This document shows, in pieces, positions 8,546 through 17,387 of a stretch of 64,000 bases of DNA; within the stretch, counting starts at the first letter, position 1, and every line of letters starts with the position of its first letter. Where the stretch lies: positions 62,001 through 126,000 of the forward strand of contig JBFWUT010000003.1 of NCBI GenBank assembly GCA_050247135.1. The letters are read 5' to 3'. This stretch comes from Berkiella sp050247135. GTDB lineage: Bacteria; Pseudomonadota; Gammaproteobacteria; Berkiellales; Berkiellaceae. The notes under the pieces were generated by a model. That model was given only the letters and a program-made list of their open reading frames with translations, was not told the DNA's origin and made no database searches. A program made the translations under genes and the position numbers.

Positions 8546-9592
8546 ATGCTTAAATCAATTCGTGGTCTTTTCTCAAGTGATATTTCTATCGATCTTGGAA
8601 CAGCAAATACCCTCATCTATGTCAGAGGCCAAGGTATCGTACTCAATGAGCCTTCTGTTGTCGCGATTCGTCAAGAACGTGGCCCCAATGCACAAAAACA
8701 AGTCGCTGCGGTCGGAATCGATGCGAAGCGCATGCTTGGGCGTACCCCTGAAAACATGGTTGCCGTTCGTCCCTTGAAAGAAGGTGTCATTGCTGACTTC
8801 CACATGACCGAAGTCATGTTGCAACATTTTATCCATAAAGTACTTCCTGCCCGTTTACTGCGGCCTACCCCCCGGGTGTTGGTCTGTGTGCCATGTGGTT
8901 CAACACAAGTAGAAAGACGAGCCATTCGTGAATCAGCGCTGGGCGCAGGTGCTAGAGAAGTTTACTTAATCGAAGAACCCATGGCAGCCGCTTTAGGCGC
9001 TGGGTTGCCGGTTCACGATGCGACAGGTTCGATGGTTGTCGATATCGGTGGCGGTACCACCGAAGTGGCTATTATTTCCTTGAACGGCATTGTTTATTCC
9101 GCTTCCGTACGCATTGGTGGTGATCGTTTTGACGAAGCCATTATCAACTATGTTCGTCGTAATTATGGCTGTTTGATCGGTGAAACGACGGCTGAACGCA
9201 TTAAACAAGAAATTGGCACAGCTTATCCTGCGAATGAAGTATTAGAAATCGAAGTGCGTGGGCGCAATGTGGCTGAAGGGGTGCCAAGAGGCTTTACCCT
9301 GAATAGCAACGAAATTTTAGAAGCACTTCAAGAGCCTTTATCTGCAGTTGTGGGCGCGGTACGTGTCGCGCTGGAACAAGCTCCTCCTGAATTATCAGGC
9401 GATATTGCAGAGCGTGGACTCATTCTGACGGGCGGTGGTGCTTTATTGAAACACCTCGATCGTCTACTCATGGAAGAAATTGGACTACCGGTTGCGGTTG
9501 CTGAAGATCCCTTAACCTGTGTTGCGCGTGGGGGCGGTAAAGCACTCGAAATGCAAGATGACAAACGTGTTGGCTTGCTAACAACCGAATAA
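8546..9592 (+). CDS. mreB: Rod shape-determining actin-like protein MreB
   Basis: A 348-residue bacterial actin that polymerises on the inner membrane and steers the elongation peptidoglycan machinery. Actin-fold ATP-binding motifs are visible: phosphate 1 IDLGTANTLIY at the N-terminus, phosphate 2 VVDIGGGTTEVAII, and the adenosine motif LTGGGALL near the C-terminus. The N-terminal MLKSIRGLFSSD is an amphipathic membrane-binding segment as in other gammaproteobacteria. AGGA lies 9 nt upstream. It leads the mreBCD operon. Confidence 0.98.
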   Translation: MLKSIRGLFSSDISIDLGTANTLIYVRGQGIVLNEPSVVAIRQERGPNAQKQVAAVGIDAKRMLGRTPENMVAVRPLKEGVIADFHMTEVMLQHFIHKVLPARLLRPTPRVLVCVPCGSTQVERRAIRESALGAGAREVYLIEEPMAAALGAGLPVHDATGSMVVDIGGGTTEVAIISLNGIVYSASVRIGGDRFDEAIINYVRRNYGCLIGETTAERIKQEIGTAYPANEVLEIEVRGRNVAEGVPRGFTLNSNEILEALQEPLSAVVGAVRVALEQAPPELSGDIAERGLILTGGGALLKHLDRLLMEEIGLPVAVAEDPLTCVARGGGKALEMQDDKRVGLLTTE

Positions 9593-9611
9593 TTCTCAGG
9601 GAGAGCTAATT

Positions 9612-10721
9612 ATTCAACTAACATTTAAACAAACACGTCCGAGTGGGTGGTATTTAATAGCCCCCCTCGTCGCCTCCGTTGCGATGTTAGTCGCTGCTAA
9701 TCGATGGCATCAATCCTTAGCGTCGGTAGAGCAGTTTTTGGTGCGCGCAGTTTGGCCGATCCAATATACTGTCGATTTACCCGTGCGCGCCCTTGAGCAA
9801 TCACAGCTCTTTTTTAGCGAACGGTTAAATTTACTGGCCGAAAACGGTAATCTGCAGCAAGAGCACATCCACTTGCAGGCTCAAGTGCAAAAGTTACAGG
9901 CCTTAGAGGCAGAGAATCACGAGCTTCGCAAGTTATTGCAAACCGTTGGTAAAGAGAAAGACTCTTTCTCTGAAGCCAGACTCATTCATGTCGATGCAGA
10001 TCCCTTTAGCCAACAAATTGTTTTGAACAAAGGCAAAAACGATGCCATTACCTTAGGGCAGCCGGTGATTGATGCGCAAGGTTTAGTGGGTGTGGTTTTG
10101 GCGTTGAATGATAAAACTTCCCGCGTGTTACTGTTAACTGATAAAGGATTTGCCGTTCCGGTGCAATCCGTGCGAAGTGGTGAACGAGCCATCGCCACCG
10201 GAAGTGGATTTGGTTCTGAGCTGCGATTAAATTATGTGCCACGGACTGCAGATTTTGTCGAAGGGGATCAACTTGTCACTTCAGGGATCGGCGGAAAATT
10301 TCCTGCGGGATTCCCAGTGGGGGTGATCACGTCTATTCAGCACGATCCCAGTACGCGCTTTACCTTAATTGGCGTGCGTCCCAGTGCCAAATTAGGTCAA
10401 TTACGACATGTGCTGTTTGTTAAAAGAGATTATGTGCCTTCCACTGACTCTACCTTTGCTCTGGCAAAATCTAAAGAATTAAAAAAGACAATGGAAGCTA
10501 AGCCGGAAACACCGTTAGAAGTGGTTGCCAAAACCCCTACGGCAGTTGAGGCCCCACCAAAAGCTTTGACATTGCCAGCACCCTATTCAATGCCAGTGCA
10601 AGATATCGCTAAGACTCAAACGTCTAAACCCGAAGCCGTTGCGCTAGCACCAGAAAATAATGAAACAGAGTTCAACCCTGACCTTCCGCCAGGACCTGAA
10701 TACGATAGTGAGGAAGAATAA
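9612..10721 (+). CDS. mreC: Rod shape-determining protein MreC
   Basis: Bitopic inner-membrane protein that links MreB to periplasmic cell-wall synthases. The frame continues upstream of the first ATG (9684): starting at ATG would delete most of the N-terminal membrane helix. An ATT at 9612 gives IQLTF-KQTRPSG then a complete helix (WYLIAPLVASVAMLVAA), which matches the layout of E. coli MreC (M....F..GPS, then helix). AGGGAG lies 8 nt before this ATT; the adjacent ATT at 9609 is also possible. The result is about 369 residues: membrane helix, coiled coil (about 60-100), beta-rich MreC core, then an unusual Pro/Lys/Thr-rich tail of about 95 residues ending in acidic residues. It abuts mreD directly. 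Confidence 0.93.
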   Translation: MQLTFKQTRPSGWYLIAPLVASVAMLVAANRWHQSLASVEQFLVRAVWPIQYTVDLPVRALEQSQLFFSERLNLLAENGNLQQEHIHLQAQVQKLQALEAENHELRKLLQTVGKEKDSFSEARLIHVDADPFSQQIVLNKGKNDAITLGQPVIDAQGLVGVVLALNDKTSRVLLLTDKGFAVPVQSVRSGERAIATGSGFGSELRLNYVPRTADFVEGDQLVTSGIGGKFPAGFPVGVITSIQHDPSTRFTLIGVRPSAKLGQLRHVLFVKRDYVPSTDSTFALAKSKELKKTMEAKPETPLEVVAKTPTAVEAPPKALTLPAPYSMPVQDIAKTQTSKPEAVALAPENNETEFNPDLPPGPEYDSEEE

Positions 10722-11228
10722 ATGGGACGTATTCTAAAATGGTGGTTATTTGTTCTTGTGGGTTTCTATCTATGTGGTGTTTTAACCTGCTTACCACTGA
10801 TACAAGCTGCTGAATGGTATCGCCCTTTATGGGTATTGCTGTTCGTGATTTACTGCCAGCTCAGCCAACCGCAACTTTTTAATCCGATTATTGCTTGGTT
10901 TATGGGATTGTTACTGGACGTTTTGCTGGGAACGCATTTAGGCGAACAGGCCTTAATTTTATCCATGGTGAGTTATATAACTTTGCTGTTGCGGCCCAAG
11001 TTTCTCCAGCGCCCTTTTTGGCAACAAATGGGCAAAGTGTTTTGGTTAGTGTGTTTAGCACAAATTCTCAACCTTTGGTTTCACGCGCTTGACGGACAAA
11101 ACCCGCAAACCTTACTTTACTGGATGGGTTCAGTCACTAGTTGCTTGATTTGGCCAGTATTTTTTATGTTTGCGCATGTCCTTTGCCACGTCTTAGCGGT
11201 TCCAGCTTACGCCACGCGAAGAATCTGA
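10722..11228 (+). CDS. mreD: Rod shape-determining protein MreD
   Basis: A 168-residue polytopic inner-membrane protein of the elongasome. It begins on the base after the mreC stop codon (TAAATG), as is usual in mreBCD operons. About five hydrophobic segments are visible, with the family pattern GLLLDVLLGTHLGEQAL in the middle, close to the conserved G..DVL.G..LG of MreD. Length is normal. Confidence 0.93.
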   Translation: MGRILKWWLFVLVGFYLCGVLTCLPLIQAAEWYRPLWVLLFVIYCQLSQPQLFNPIIAWFMGLLLDVLLGTHLGEQALILSMVSYITLLLRPKFLQRPFWQQMGKVFWLVCLAQILNLWFHALDGQNPQTLLYWMGSVTSCLIWPVFFMFAHVLCHVLAVPAYATRRI

Positions 11229-11234
11229 TGCCCT

Positions 11235-11263
11235 CCTGCTACGCCCACTTTGTGGGCTACAGG
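11235..11263. other. Stem-loop between mreD and rng
   Basis: GCCCAC (11243-11248) pairs with GTGGGC (11252-11257) around a TTT loop, and an outer CCTG/CAGG pair extends the stem. There is no T tract, so it may modulate rather than end transcription between mreD and rng. Confidence 0.4.
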
Positions 11264-11326
11264 ACAAGCTAAAAACCTTCATCTCCCGTATAATGATCCA
11301 ATATATAAAGTGTGGGAGGCTGTGCT

Positions 11327-12802
11327 GTGTCTGAAGAAATTCTCATCAATGTGAGCCCTCGCGAGACTCGGGTCGCCATCGTTGAGAATGGGGTATTACA
11401 GGAAATATTGGTTGAGCGAACTAACAGAAGAGGTTTGGTCGGCAATATTTACATGGGAACGGTCGCAAGGGTGCTCCCTGGAATGCAAGCCGCTTTCGTC
11501 GAAATGGGGCTTGAGCGAGCCGCTTTTTTGCATGTTTCGGATATGGTTTCTGAAAATGAAGAATATCTACAACCTGCGCAAACCCCTGTTAGCGAAGAAT
11601 CCATCACAGAGCTCTTACGAGAAGGGCAAACTATCGCCGTTCAAGTTATTAAAGATCCCATCGGTAGCAAGGGGGCTCGTCTAACCACGCGTATTTCGCT
11701 GCCGTCACGATACCTCGTGTTTATGCCAGAGATGAATCACATTGGCGTCTCGCAGCGCATCGAAGATGAAACAGAAAGAGAAAGGCTAAAAAATTGTATT
11801 GAACACATTTTGCCAGAAGATAAAGAGGGTGGTTACATTATCAGAACTGCCGCTGAGGGCGCACAAGAACCGGAACTTCGCTCTAATCAAATTTATTTAG
11901 CCAAACTTTGGGAATCGATTCAACGAAAAATGCAAAATGCGCAAAGTGGCATGATCATTCACGAAGATTTGCCCTTGTTTTTACGTGGCTTACGAGATTA
12001 CATCACCACGCAAACCGAAAGAGTTCGGATTGACGATCTCAACTGCTTTGAACGTGCTAAATCTTTTATCGATGATTTTGTGCCAACAATGACTGGCAAG
12101 GTTGAATTTTATACCGGGGAGCGCCCTTTATTTGATTTATATGGCATCGAAGAAGAAATTCAAAAATCGCTACATCGCAAGGTACAATTAAAATCAGGTG
12201 GTCATTTGATTATTGATCAAACTGAAGCTATGACAACGATTGATGTAAATACGGGCGCTTTTGTTGGTAGCCGTAATTTAGAAGAAACCATCTTTAAAAC
12301 CAACTTGGAAGCTGCGACAGCAATTGCTAGACAGTTAAGGGTTCGTAACTTAGGTGGTATTATCATCATCGACTTTATCGACATGACCGATGAAGAACAC
12401 AAACGACAAGTGTTACGCGCGCTTGAAAAAGCTTTGGCAAGAGATCACACCAAAAACAATATTAGCGAAGTGTCATCACTGGGTTTAGTCGAGATGACAC
12501 GCAAAAGAACCCGTGAAAGCCTAGAGCACGTTCTCTGTGAAACATGTGCTGTGTGTGCAGGTCGCGGTACCATAAAGACGACTGAAACGGTTTGTAATGA
12601 AATTTTTCGAGAAGTTTTGCGTGCAGCTCGTGCTTATGATGCTAAAAGCTATTTAGTGCTGGCTTCGCAAGAGGTGGTTGATAGAATGCTTGATGAGGAA
12701 TCATCCAGCGTGGGTCAGCTAGAGCTTGAAATTGGGAAATCTATTACGTTTCAGGTTGAGAGCCTTTATACTCAAGAATTATTCGATGTGGTGTTGATGT
12801 GA
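11327..12802 (+). CDS. rng: Ribonuclease G
   Basis: A 491-residue endoribonuclease of the RNase E/G family that trims the 5' end of 16S rRNA and helps mRNA decay. I chose GTG at 11327 because GGGAGG lies 7 nt upstream and the protein then starts MSEEILINVSPRETRVA, as RNase G does; a GTG at 11312 has no such site. An S1 domain spans about residues 35-115. The catalytic aspartates are visible in TTIDVNTGAFVG and IIIDFIDM. The Zn-link is CAVCAGRG (usual CPxCxGxG; here the Pro is Ala). No RNase E C-terminal scaffold. It overlaps yhdP by 4 nt. Confidence 0.96.
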   Translation: MSEEILINVSPRETRVAIVENGVLQEILVERTNRRGLVGNIYMGTVARVLPGMQAAFVEMGLERAAFLHVSDMVSENEEYLQPAQTPVSEESITELLREGQTIAVQVIKDPIGSKGARLTTRISLPSRYLVFMPEMNHIGVSQRIEDETERERLKNCIEHILPEDKEGGYIIRTAAEGAQEPELRSNQIYLAKLWESIQRKMQNAQSGMIIHEDLPLFLRGLRDYITTQTERVRIDDLNCFERAKSFIDDFVPTMTGKVEFYTGERPLFDLYGIEEEIQKSLHRKVQLKSGGHLIIDQTEAMTTIDVNTGAFVGSRNLEETIFKTNLEAATAIARQLRVRNLGGIIIIDFIDMTDEEHKRQVLRALEKALARDHTKNNISEVSSLGLVEMTRKRTRESLEHVLCETCAVCAGRGTIKTTETVCNEIFREVLRAARAYDAKSYLVLASQEVVDRMLDEESSSVGQLELEIGKSITFQVESLYTQELFDVVLM

Positions 12803-15800
12803 CGTTTTATCGACTCTACAAAATCACGGGTTGGGTTTGCATTAGTTTAGCAATAATGTTTACCCTTTTGCGAACGCTCTTACCGCTGTATAGCCCGACA
12901 CAAGAAGAATTTAATACCTTATTACAAGCAAAGTTGCCTTATCCTGTTACGACAAAAACAGTCGCCTTAACATGGGAAGGCTTTCATCCGGTGATGGCTT
13001 TATCGGATGTCACGATTCGGCAATCCCCAGATGCTTCTGAATTTATTCATGCTGATAAGCTTAAGCTAGTGCTTAGTATCAAGCATCTGTTCGTCGGTCG
13101 GGTGCAGCTATCTGATCTTATCGTGGACGGTGCTAAGTTAAGTATTGATTATCGTGAAAATGATAGGGTATCGCTCGTTGAAATACCCGACCTCTATGTT
13201 GATTTGAATGATCCTGGCAGCAATATACCCATCGATAGGTTGCACATTACTCATAGTCAGATCCAACTACAACACGCACAACAAAGCGTTACCTTGACCG
13301 ATGTAGCTATTGATGCCGATTTAAAAACACAACTGAAAGTACACATTCATGCCAAGGTGCAAGGCAACACAGGAGCAACCTTAGACGCTAATCTCGAAAC
13401 TTCGTTGTTAAAGCCCTCTGCCATCAAGGCTTATGTGCATTGGGTAGGCGATGAATTACAGACAATGATGACATTGCAGCCTGTTAACTTACCCTTTGCT
13501 GGTATCAAGGGTCACTTTGATGTGCAAACCTGGATCCATTGGCAACCTAACCATCTGCAAGTAACGGCTAATATGTCTTTATCAGATGTTGAGGTGATGA
13601 CACACCAAAAGCAAAAAGTGGTAATTCCACAGTTGAGTGGCCTATTTGATATCAAGCATCAAAATGGCGATTGGCGTATTAGCTTAGAACAAGGTTCGGC
13701 TGAAAACACCAAAGAGATCGCATTCGCTTTGTATAATGAGCCTTGTCAGGACGGTCAGTGTTGGCAGTTTAAAGGTCGACACCTTCCTCTTAAGCCCTTT
13801 CATGACATTGCGCAATTGTTCGATGCAAGGTTAGCCCTCTATGAAGCTGTTGGTGAAGTAGACTACGTTAATCTGACCCTTGATCAAGCAAAAAAGCCGA
13901 CGCTGATTGAAATGGTGTTTAGCGATGTGGGAATTTTTAAACCTACCCATGGTGGTATTGCTGGTATGACTGGGGCATTGGTGTTTGGTGAGCAGCAAGG
14001 TGCCCTGCAACTGAAAAGTCCTCGTTTTAATATTCATTATCCAGACTGGTATTCGCAGGTGTTACCTTTCACCGATGTGTATGCTGATTTTTATTATACT
14101 CGTCAGGATCAAGGCTTTGACTTGATGGCTGATCATGTTGAGGCACAACTGGGCCAAACGCCGATAGAAGGCAGTGCCGCATTACATTTTGGGGCAATCG
14201 ATCAGTTACCAGAGGTTGAGATGCAATGGCACGTCGGTAATATTACAACTACCCAAGTGCTAGCGCTTTTACCTAAAGTGATGGATCTTGATTTGCTTGA
14301 GTGGCTAAATGAAGCGCTCACTGCCGGAGAGCTGACAGAAACTCATTTCGTATTTCGTGGCAATTTAGCCGATTTCCCTTTTGACAAACAGGAGGGGATT
14401 TTTGAAATTTCTACACAAATTGACAAAGCAAGCTTAGATTATACCCCAGGATGGCCAGAACTAAATGATCTTAAAGCGCATCTGTTATTTCGCAATCGTT
14501 CGCTTTTGATCACAGCAGAGCATGCTCTTATTGAGGGAGGAGAACTGCACAAAGCAGATGCAGTGATCCCTGATCTACTGAGTCCATTACCAGCTTTAAA
14601 AATTGATACAAAAATTAAAAGTACCTTAGAGAATGGCCTGGCGATCATTCAAAAAAGTCCTCTTAAAGACACGCTGGGGAAAGAATTGTCTGCCTTAAAG
14701 CTTGAGGGGGCGATGGGTTTGTCATTGGGGTTAGATGTTCCCTTAAGCAGCGGATCTCCCGATGGCGTTAAAGTGAATGGGGTCATTGCGCTCAACGAAG
14801 CGCTAGTCAAAGTACCTGAATGGGCAATTGAGATCCCTCATGTGGCAGGCGAAGTGTCATTTACCGAAAATGCACTCACATCTAATAAATTATCAGGTTT
14901 TCTTTTAGAGTCTCCTGCTGAGTTTCAAATTGCGACTATCCCTTCGGACTATGGTGCTGAGCTCAATATTAATGCTTCGGGTAAAATCGTTGCCGATCGT
15001 TTACTGAATTGGTTAAAAGTGCCTGAATTTAAACAACTCAGTGGCGATACCGATTACCAAGCTCAGCTGATGATTACAACTACAGAAAATGCCAAGCAAG
15101 TGAATTTAACGGTTACTTCTGATCTTAAAGGCTTAAGCCTAGAGGCACCACACCCTTTAGCAAAACAAGCAACTGATGTTAGGCCGAGTGAATGTAAAAT
15201 TAATTTTGATCCGAATGCTTTAACGCGCATTTCCTTTAAATATGGCGATAGTTTGAATGTGGCTTATAGTATTTTACATGAGAAGTCGGCGTGGCGTCTG
15301 ATGGGCGGGCATATCCACCTCGGTGAGAGTCGCTTAGCGAAATATCGAGAAGATGGTATTTTGCTATTAGATGGTGAAATTAGCGAACTAGACGTTGAAA
15401 AATGGTCACTGTTTGCCAAGCAAACAGGTCTTGGTTTGCCAGCAGATAAACCAACCCTTGAGCCCCTTATTGAACTGGCGATTGGCAATTTTAAGCTAAT
15501 GGGTGAAGAGTTCTCAAAAGTGGGGCTAGAAGCAGAATGGGAAAATAATTTTAAACGGTTTAACGTCGCATTTGATGGCCCATCACTAAAGGGGCATATG
15601 ATTTTACCGCAAGATGAAGCACAAGATATCACGATTGATTTGCAAAAACTCGTTTTAATGAACAATAGCCAAGTGTCTAGTTTTTGGGAAAATCAAGAGC
15701 AAACACAAAAGAAGCAACCCATCGATATTAAAATTAAAGAATTAAATATCGATAATAAATCATTGAATGACGTTCAAGCACGATTAGTCCCAACGGCAAA

Positions 15801-16533
15801 AGGCTACGACTTTAATCCTGTCAAAGTGAAGCTGAAAGACACTAACATTGAGTTAAGTGGCGAATGGAATTACCTTACTGATAAAAAAGTTTCTGCACGT
15901 GGTACTGTGAAAACACCCAATATTGGTGAAGCGTTACAAGCGCTGGGTAAAGAAGGAACGCTCAAGGGCGCCAATGGCACGGTTGACTTTGCCTTAGAAT
16001 GGGAGGGAACACCTGCTAAAATTGACTATCCCACCTTAGGAGGGCAGGCCTCACTGTCATTGCGACAAGGTTATGTACAAGGCGTCAATCCAGGCATTGG
16101 ACGAATTTTAAGTCTGTTAAATCTCGATAATGTGAAACGAAGACTTAAGTTAGATTTTGGTGATGTGACCAAAAGTGGCTTTGCCTTTGATGAGTTGACG
16201 GGTAAGTTCCAATTTGGCAAAGGCAAAGTTAGCACCAATAAACTCATTTTGAACGGCCCTTCGGCCAAAATTGAAGCTTTTGGGCAAGCGGATTTATTGA
16301 GCCAGGGCTTAAGTGGCGAGATGGTGGTGATGCCCGATGTGACCGGTAGTTTACCCGTCGCGGCAGCCATTGCATCAGCAAATCCAGCGATTGGGGCAGC
16401 CGTATGGGTGGCTGATAAGATGTTTGGCAATAAAATCCAAGAAATAAACCGTTTTCGATATCAGTTGTTGGGTTCTTGGCAGTCACCGCAAGTGAAAGAA
16501 ATCCCAATGGTATCTATTCCGAGTAGAGGTTAA
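12799..16533 (+). CDS. yhdP: YhdP, AsmA-like intermembrane lipid transport protein
   Basis: A 1244-residue protein of the AsmA/TamB/YhdP group, thought to bridge inner and outer membrane and move phospholipids. One N-terminal membrane helix (GWVCISLAIMFTLLRTLLPLY, split by its neighbours) is followed by a very long beta-strand-rich periplasmic body, which fits the bridge-like groove of the family. The C-terminal region carries the AsmA-like block (VQGVNPGIGRILSLLNL, AKIEAFGQADL, SLPVAAAIASANPAIGAA), all typical for YhdP. It starts at GTG overlapping the rng stop (GTGA), so translation is coupled. Length is close to E. coli YhdP (1266). Confidence 0.93.
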   Translation: MTFYRLYKITGWVCISLAIMFTLLRTLLPLYSPTQEEFNTLLQAKLPYPVTTKTVALTWEGFHPVMALSDVTIRQSPDASEFIHADKLKLVLSIKHLFVGRVQLSDLIVDGAKLSIDYRENDRVSLVEIPDLYVDLNDPGSNIPIDRLHITHSQIQLQHAQQSVTLTDVAIDADLKTQLKVHIHAKVQGNTGATLDANLETSLLKPSAIKAYVHWVGDELQTMMTLQPVNLPFAGIKGHFDVQTWIHWQPNHLQVTANMSLSDVEVMTHQKQKVVIPQLSGLFDIKHQNGDWRISLEQGSAENTKEIAFALYNEPCQDGQCWQFKGRHLPLKPFHDIAQLFDARLALYEAVGEVDYVNLTLDQAKKPTLIEMVFSDVGIFKPTHGGIAGMTGALVFGEQQGALQLKSPRFNIHYPDWYSQVLPFTDVYADFYYTRQDQGFDLMADHVEAQLGQTPIEGSAALHFGAIDQLPEVEMQWHVGNITTTQVLALLPKVMDLDLLEWLNEALTAGELTETHFVFRGNLADFPFDKQEGIFEISTQIDKASLDYTPGWPELNDLKAHLLFRNRSLLITAEHALIEGGELHKADAVIPDLLSPLPALKIDTKIKSTLENGLAIIQKSPLKDTLGKELSALKLEGAMGLSLGLDVPLSSGSPDGVKVNGVIALNEALVKVPEWAIEIPHVAGEVSFTENALTSNKLSGFLLESPAEFQIATIPSDYGAELNINASGKIVADRLLNWLKVPEFKQLSGDTDYQAQLMITTTENAKQVNLTVTSDLKGLSLEAPHPLAKQATDVRPSECKINFDPNALTRISFKYGDSLNVAYSILHEKSAWRLMGGHIHLGESRLAKYREDGILLLDGEISELDVEKWSLFAKQTGLGLPADKPTLEPLIELAIGNFKLMGEEFSKVGLEAEWENNFKRFNVAFDGPSLKGHMILPQDEAQDITIDLQKLVLMNNSQVSSFWENQEQTQKKQPIDIKIKELNIDNKSLNDVQARLVPTAKGYDFNPVKVKLKDTNIELSGEWNYLTDKKVSARGTVKTPNIGEALQALGKEGTLKGANGTVDFALEWEGTPAKIDYPTLGGQASLSLRQGYVQGVNPGIGRILSLLNLDNVKRRLKLDFGDVTKSGFAFDELTGKFQFGKGKVSTNKLILNGPSAKIEAFGQADLLSQGLSGEMVVMPDVTGSLPVAAAIASANPAIGAAVWVADKMFGNKIQEINRFRYQLLGSWQSPQVKEIPMVSIPSRG

Positions 16534-16538
16534 TTGAT

Positions 16539-17387
16539 ATGACAGTAATAGCCGCCATACAAATGGCATCTACCAAAGACGTTGAGCGTAATGTGGAACT
16601 GGCTTGCCATGGCATAGAAGAAGCAGCATCAGCGGGTGCTAAATTAGTGGTGTTACCCGAAGAATTTATTTCACTATTACTGACCTTAGAAGAAAAATTG
16701 CAAATAGCAGAACCCTATTTAGAGGGCCCCATTCAACAAGCATTAGCCCATGCCGCTAAAAAAAATAACATTTGGCTGGTAGGGGGCACTTTGCCACTAC
16801 AGACGCCTTCAAAGAAAAAAGTCTATTCCAGCTCATTAGTTTGGAATAATAAAGGTGATTGTGTTGCTCGCTATAACAAAATTCATTTATTTGATGTGAC
16901 AGTAGAGCAGGGTGAATCTTACTGTGAATCAGAGCGAGTGTTAGGCGGCGACGCGGTTTGTGTGCTTGACACGCCGTTTGGGAAAATGGGGGTAGCGATT
17001 TGTTATGATTTGCGCTTCCCTGAATTATTTCGCTTAATGATGTTAAATGGCGTTGAAATCATGGTGTTGCCATCGGCTTTCACCGAGAATACGGGAAAAG
17101 CCCACTGGGAAGTGTTATTAAGGGCCAGAGCCATTGAAAATCAGTGTTATGTGGTTGCCCCCGATCAGGTGGCCATGCGCCTAAGTGGTCATAAAACGTT
17201 TGGTCATTCCATGATTATTGGTCCCTGGGGCAATATCTTGGCCAGTGCCACCGACAAGCCAGCCATGATCACGGCCGAAATCGATATTGAAAAATTAAAA
17301 ACCATTCGTAAGCAGTTTCCTGCTGTGTCACATTATCGTCCATTTTTAATGAAAGAATTAGCCAAAAAAAGTGAAGAGGTGAATTGA
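16539..17387 (+). CDS. Carbon-nitrogen hydrolase (nitrilase superfamily, Nit-like)
   Basis: A 282-residue cytosolic amidase of the nitrilase superfamily. The catalytic triad is visible: Glu41 in VLPEEF, Lys114 in RYNKIHLFDV and Cys155 in AICYDLRFPELFR. The KIHLFDV and ICYDLRFPE signatures match the Nit1/Nit2 branch, which repairs deaminated glutathione (omega-amidase-like), rather than plant-type nitrilases. Position between yhdP and tldD is a common gammaproteobacterial order. The gene starts 5 nt after yhdP and its TGA overlaps the tldD ATG, so it is in the operon. The exact substrate is inferred. Confidence 0.9.
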   Translation: MTVIAAIQMASTKDVERNVELACHGIEEAASAGAKLVVLPEEFISLLLTLEEKLQIAEPYLEGPIQQALAHAAKKNNIWLVGGTLPLQTPSKKKVYSSSLVWNNKGDCVARYNKIHLFDVTVEQGESYCESERVLGGDAVCVLDTPFGKMGVAICYDLRFPELFRLMMLNGVEIMVLPSAFTENTGKAHWEVLLRARAIENQCYVVAPDQVAMRLSGHKTFGHSMIIGPWGNILASATDKPAMITAEIDIEKLKTIRKQFPAVSHYRPFLMKELAKKSEEVN

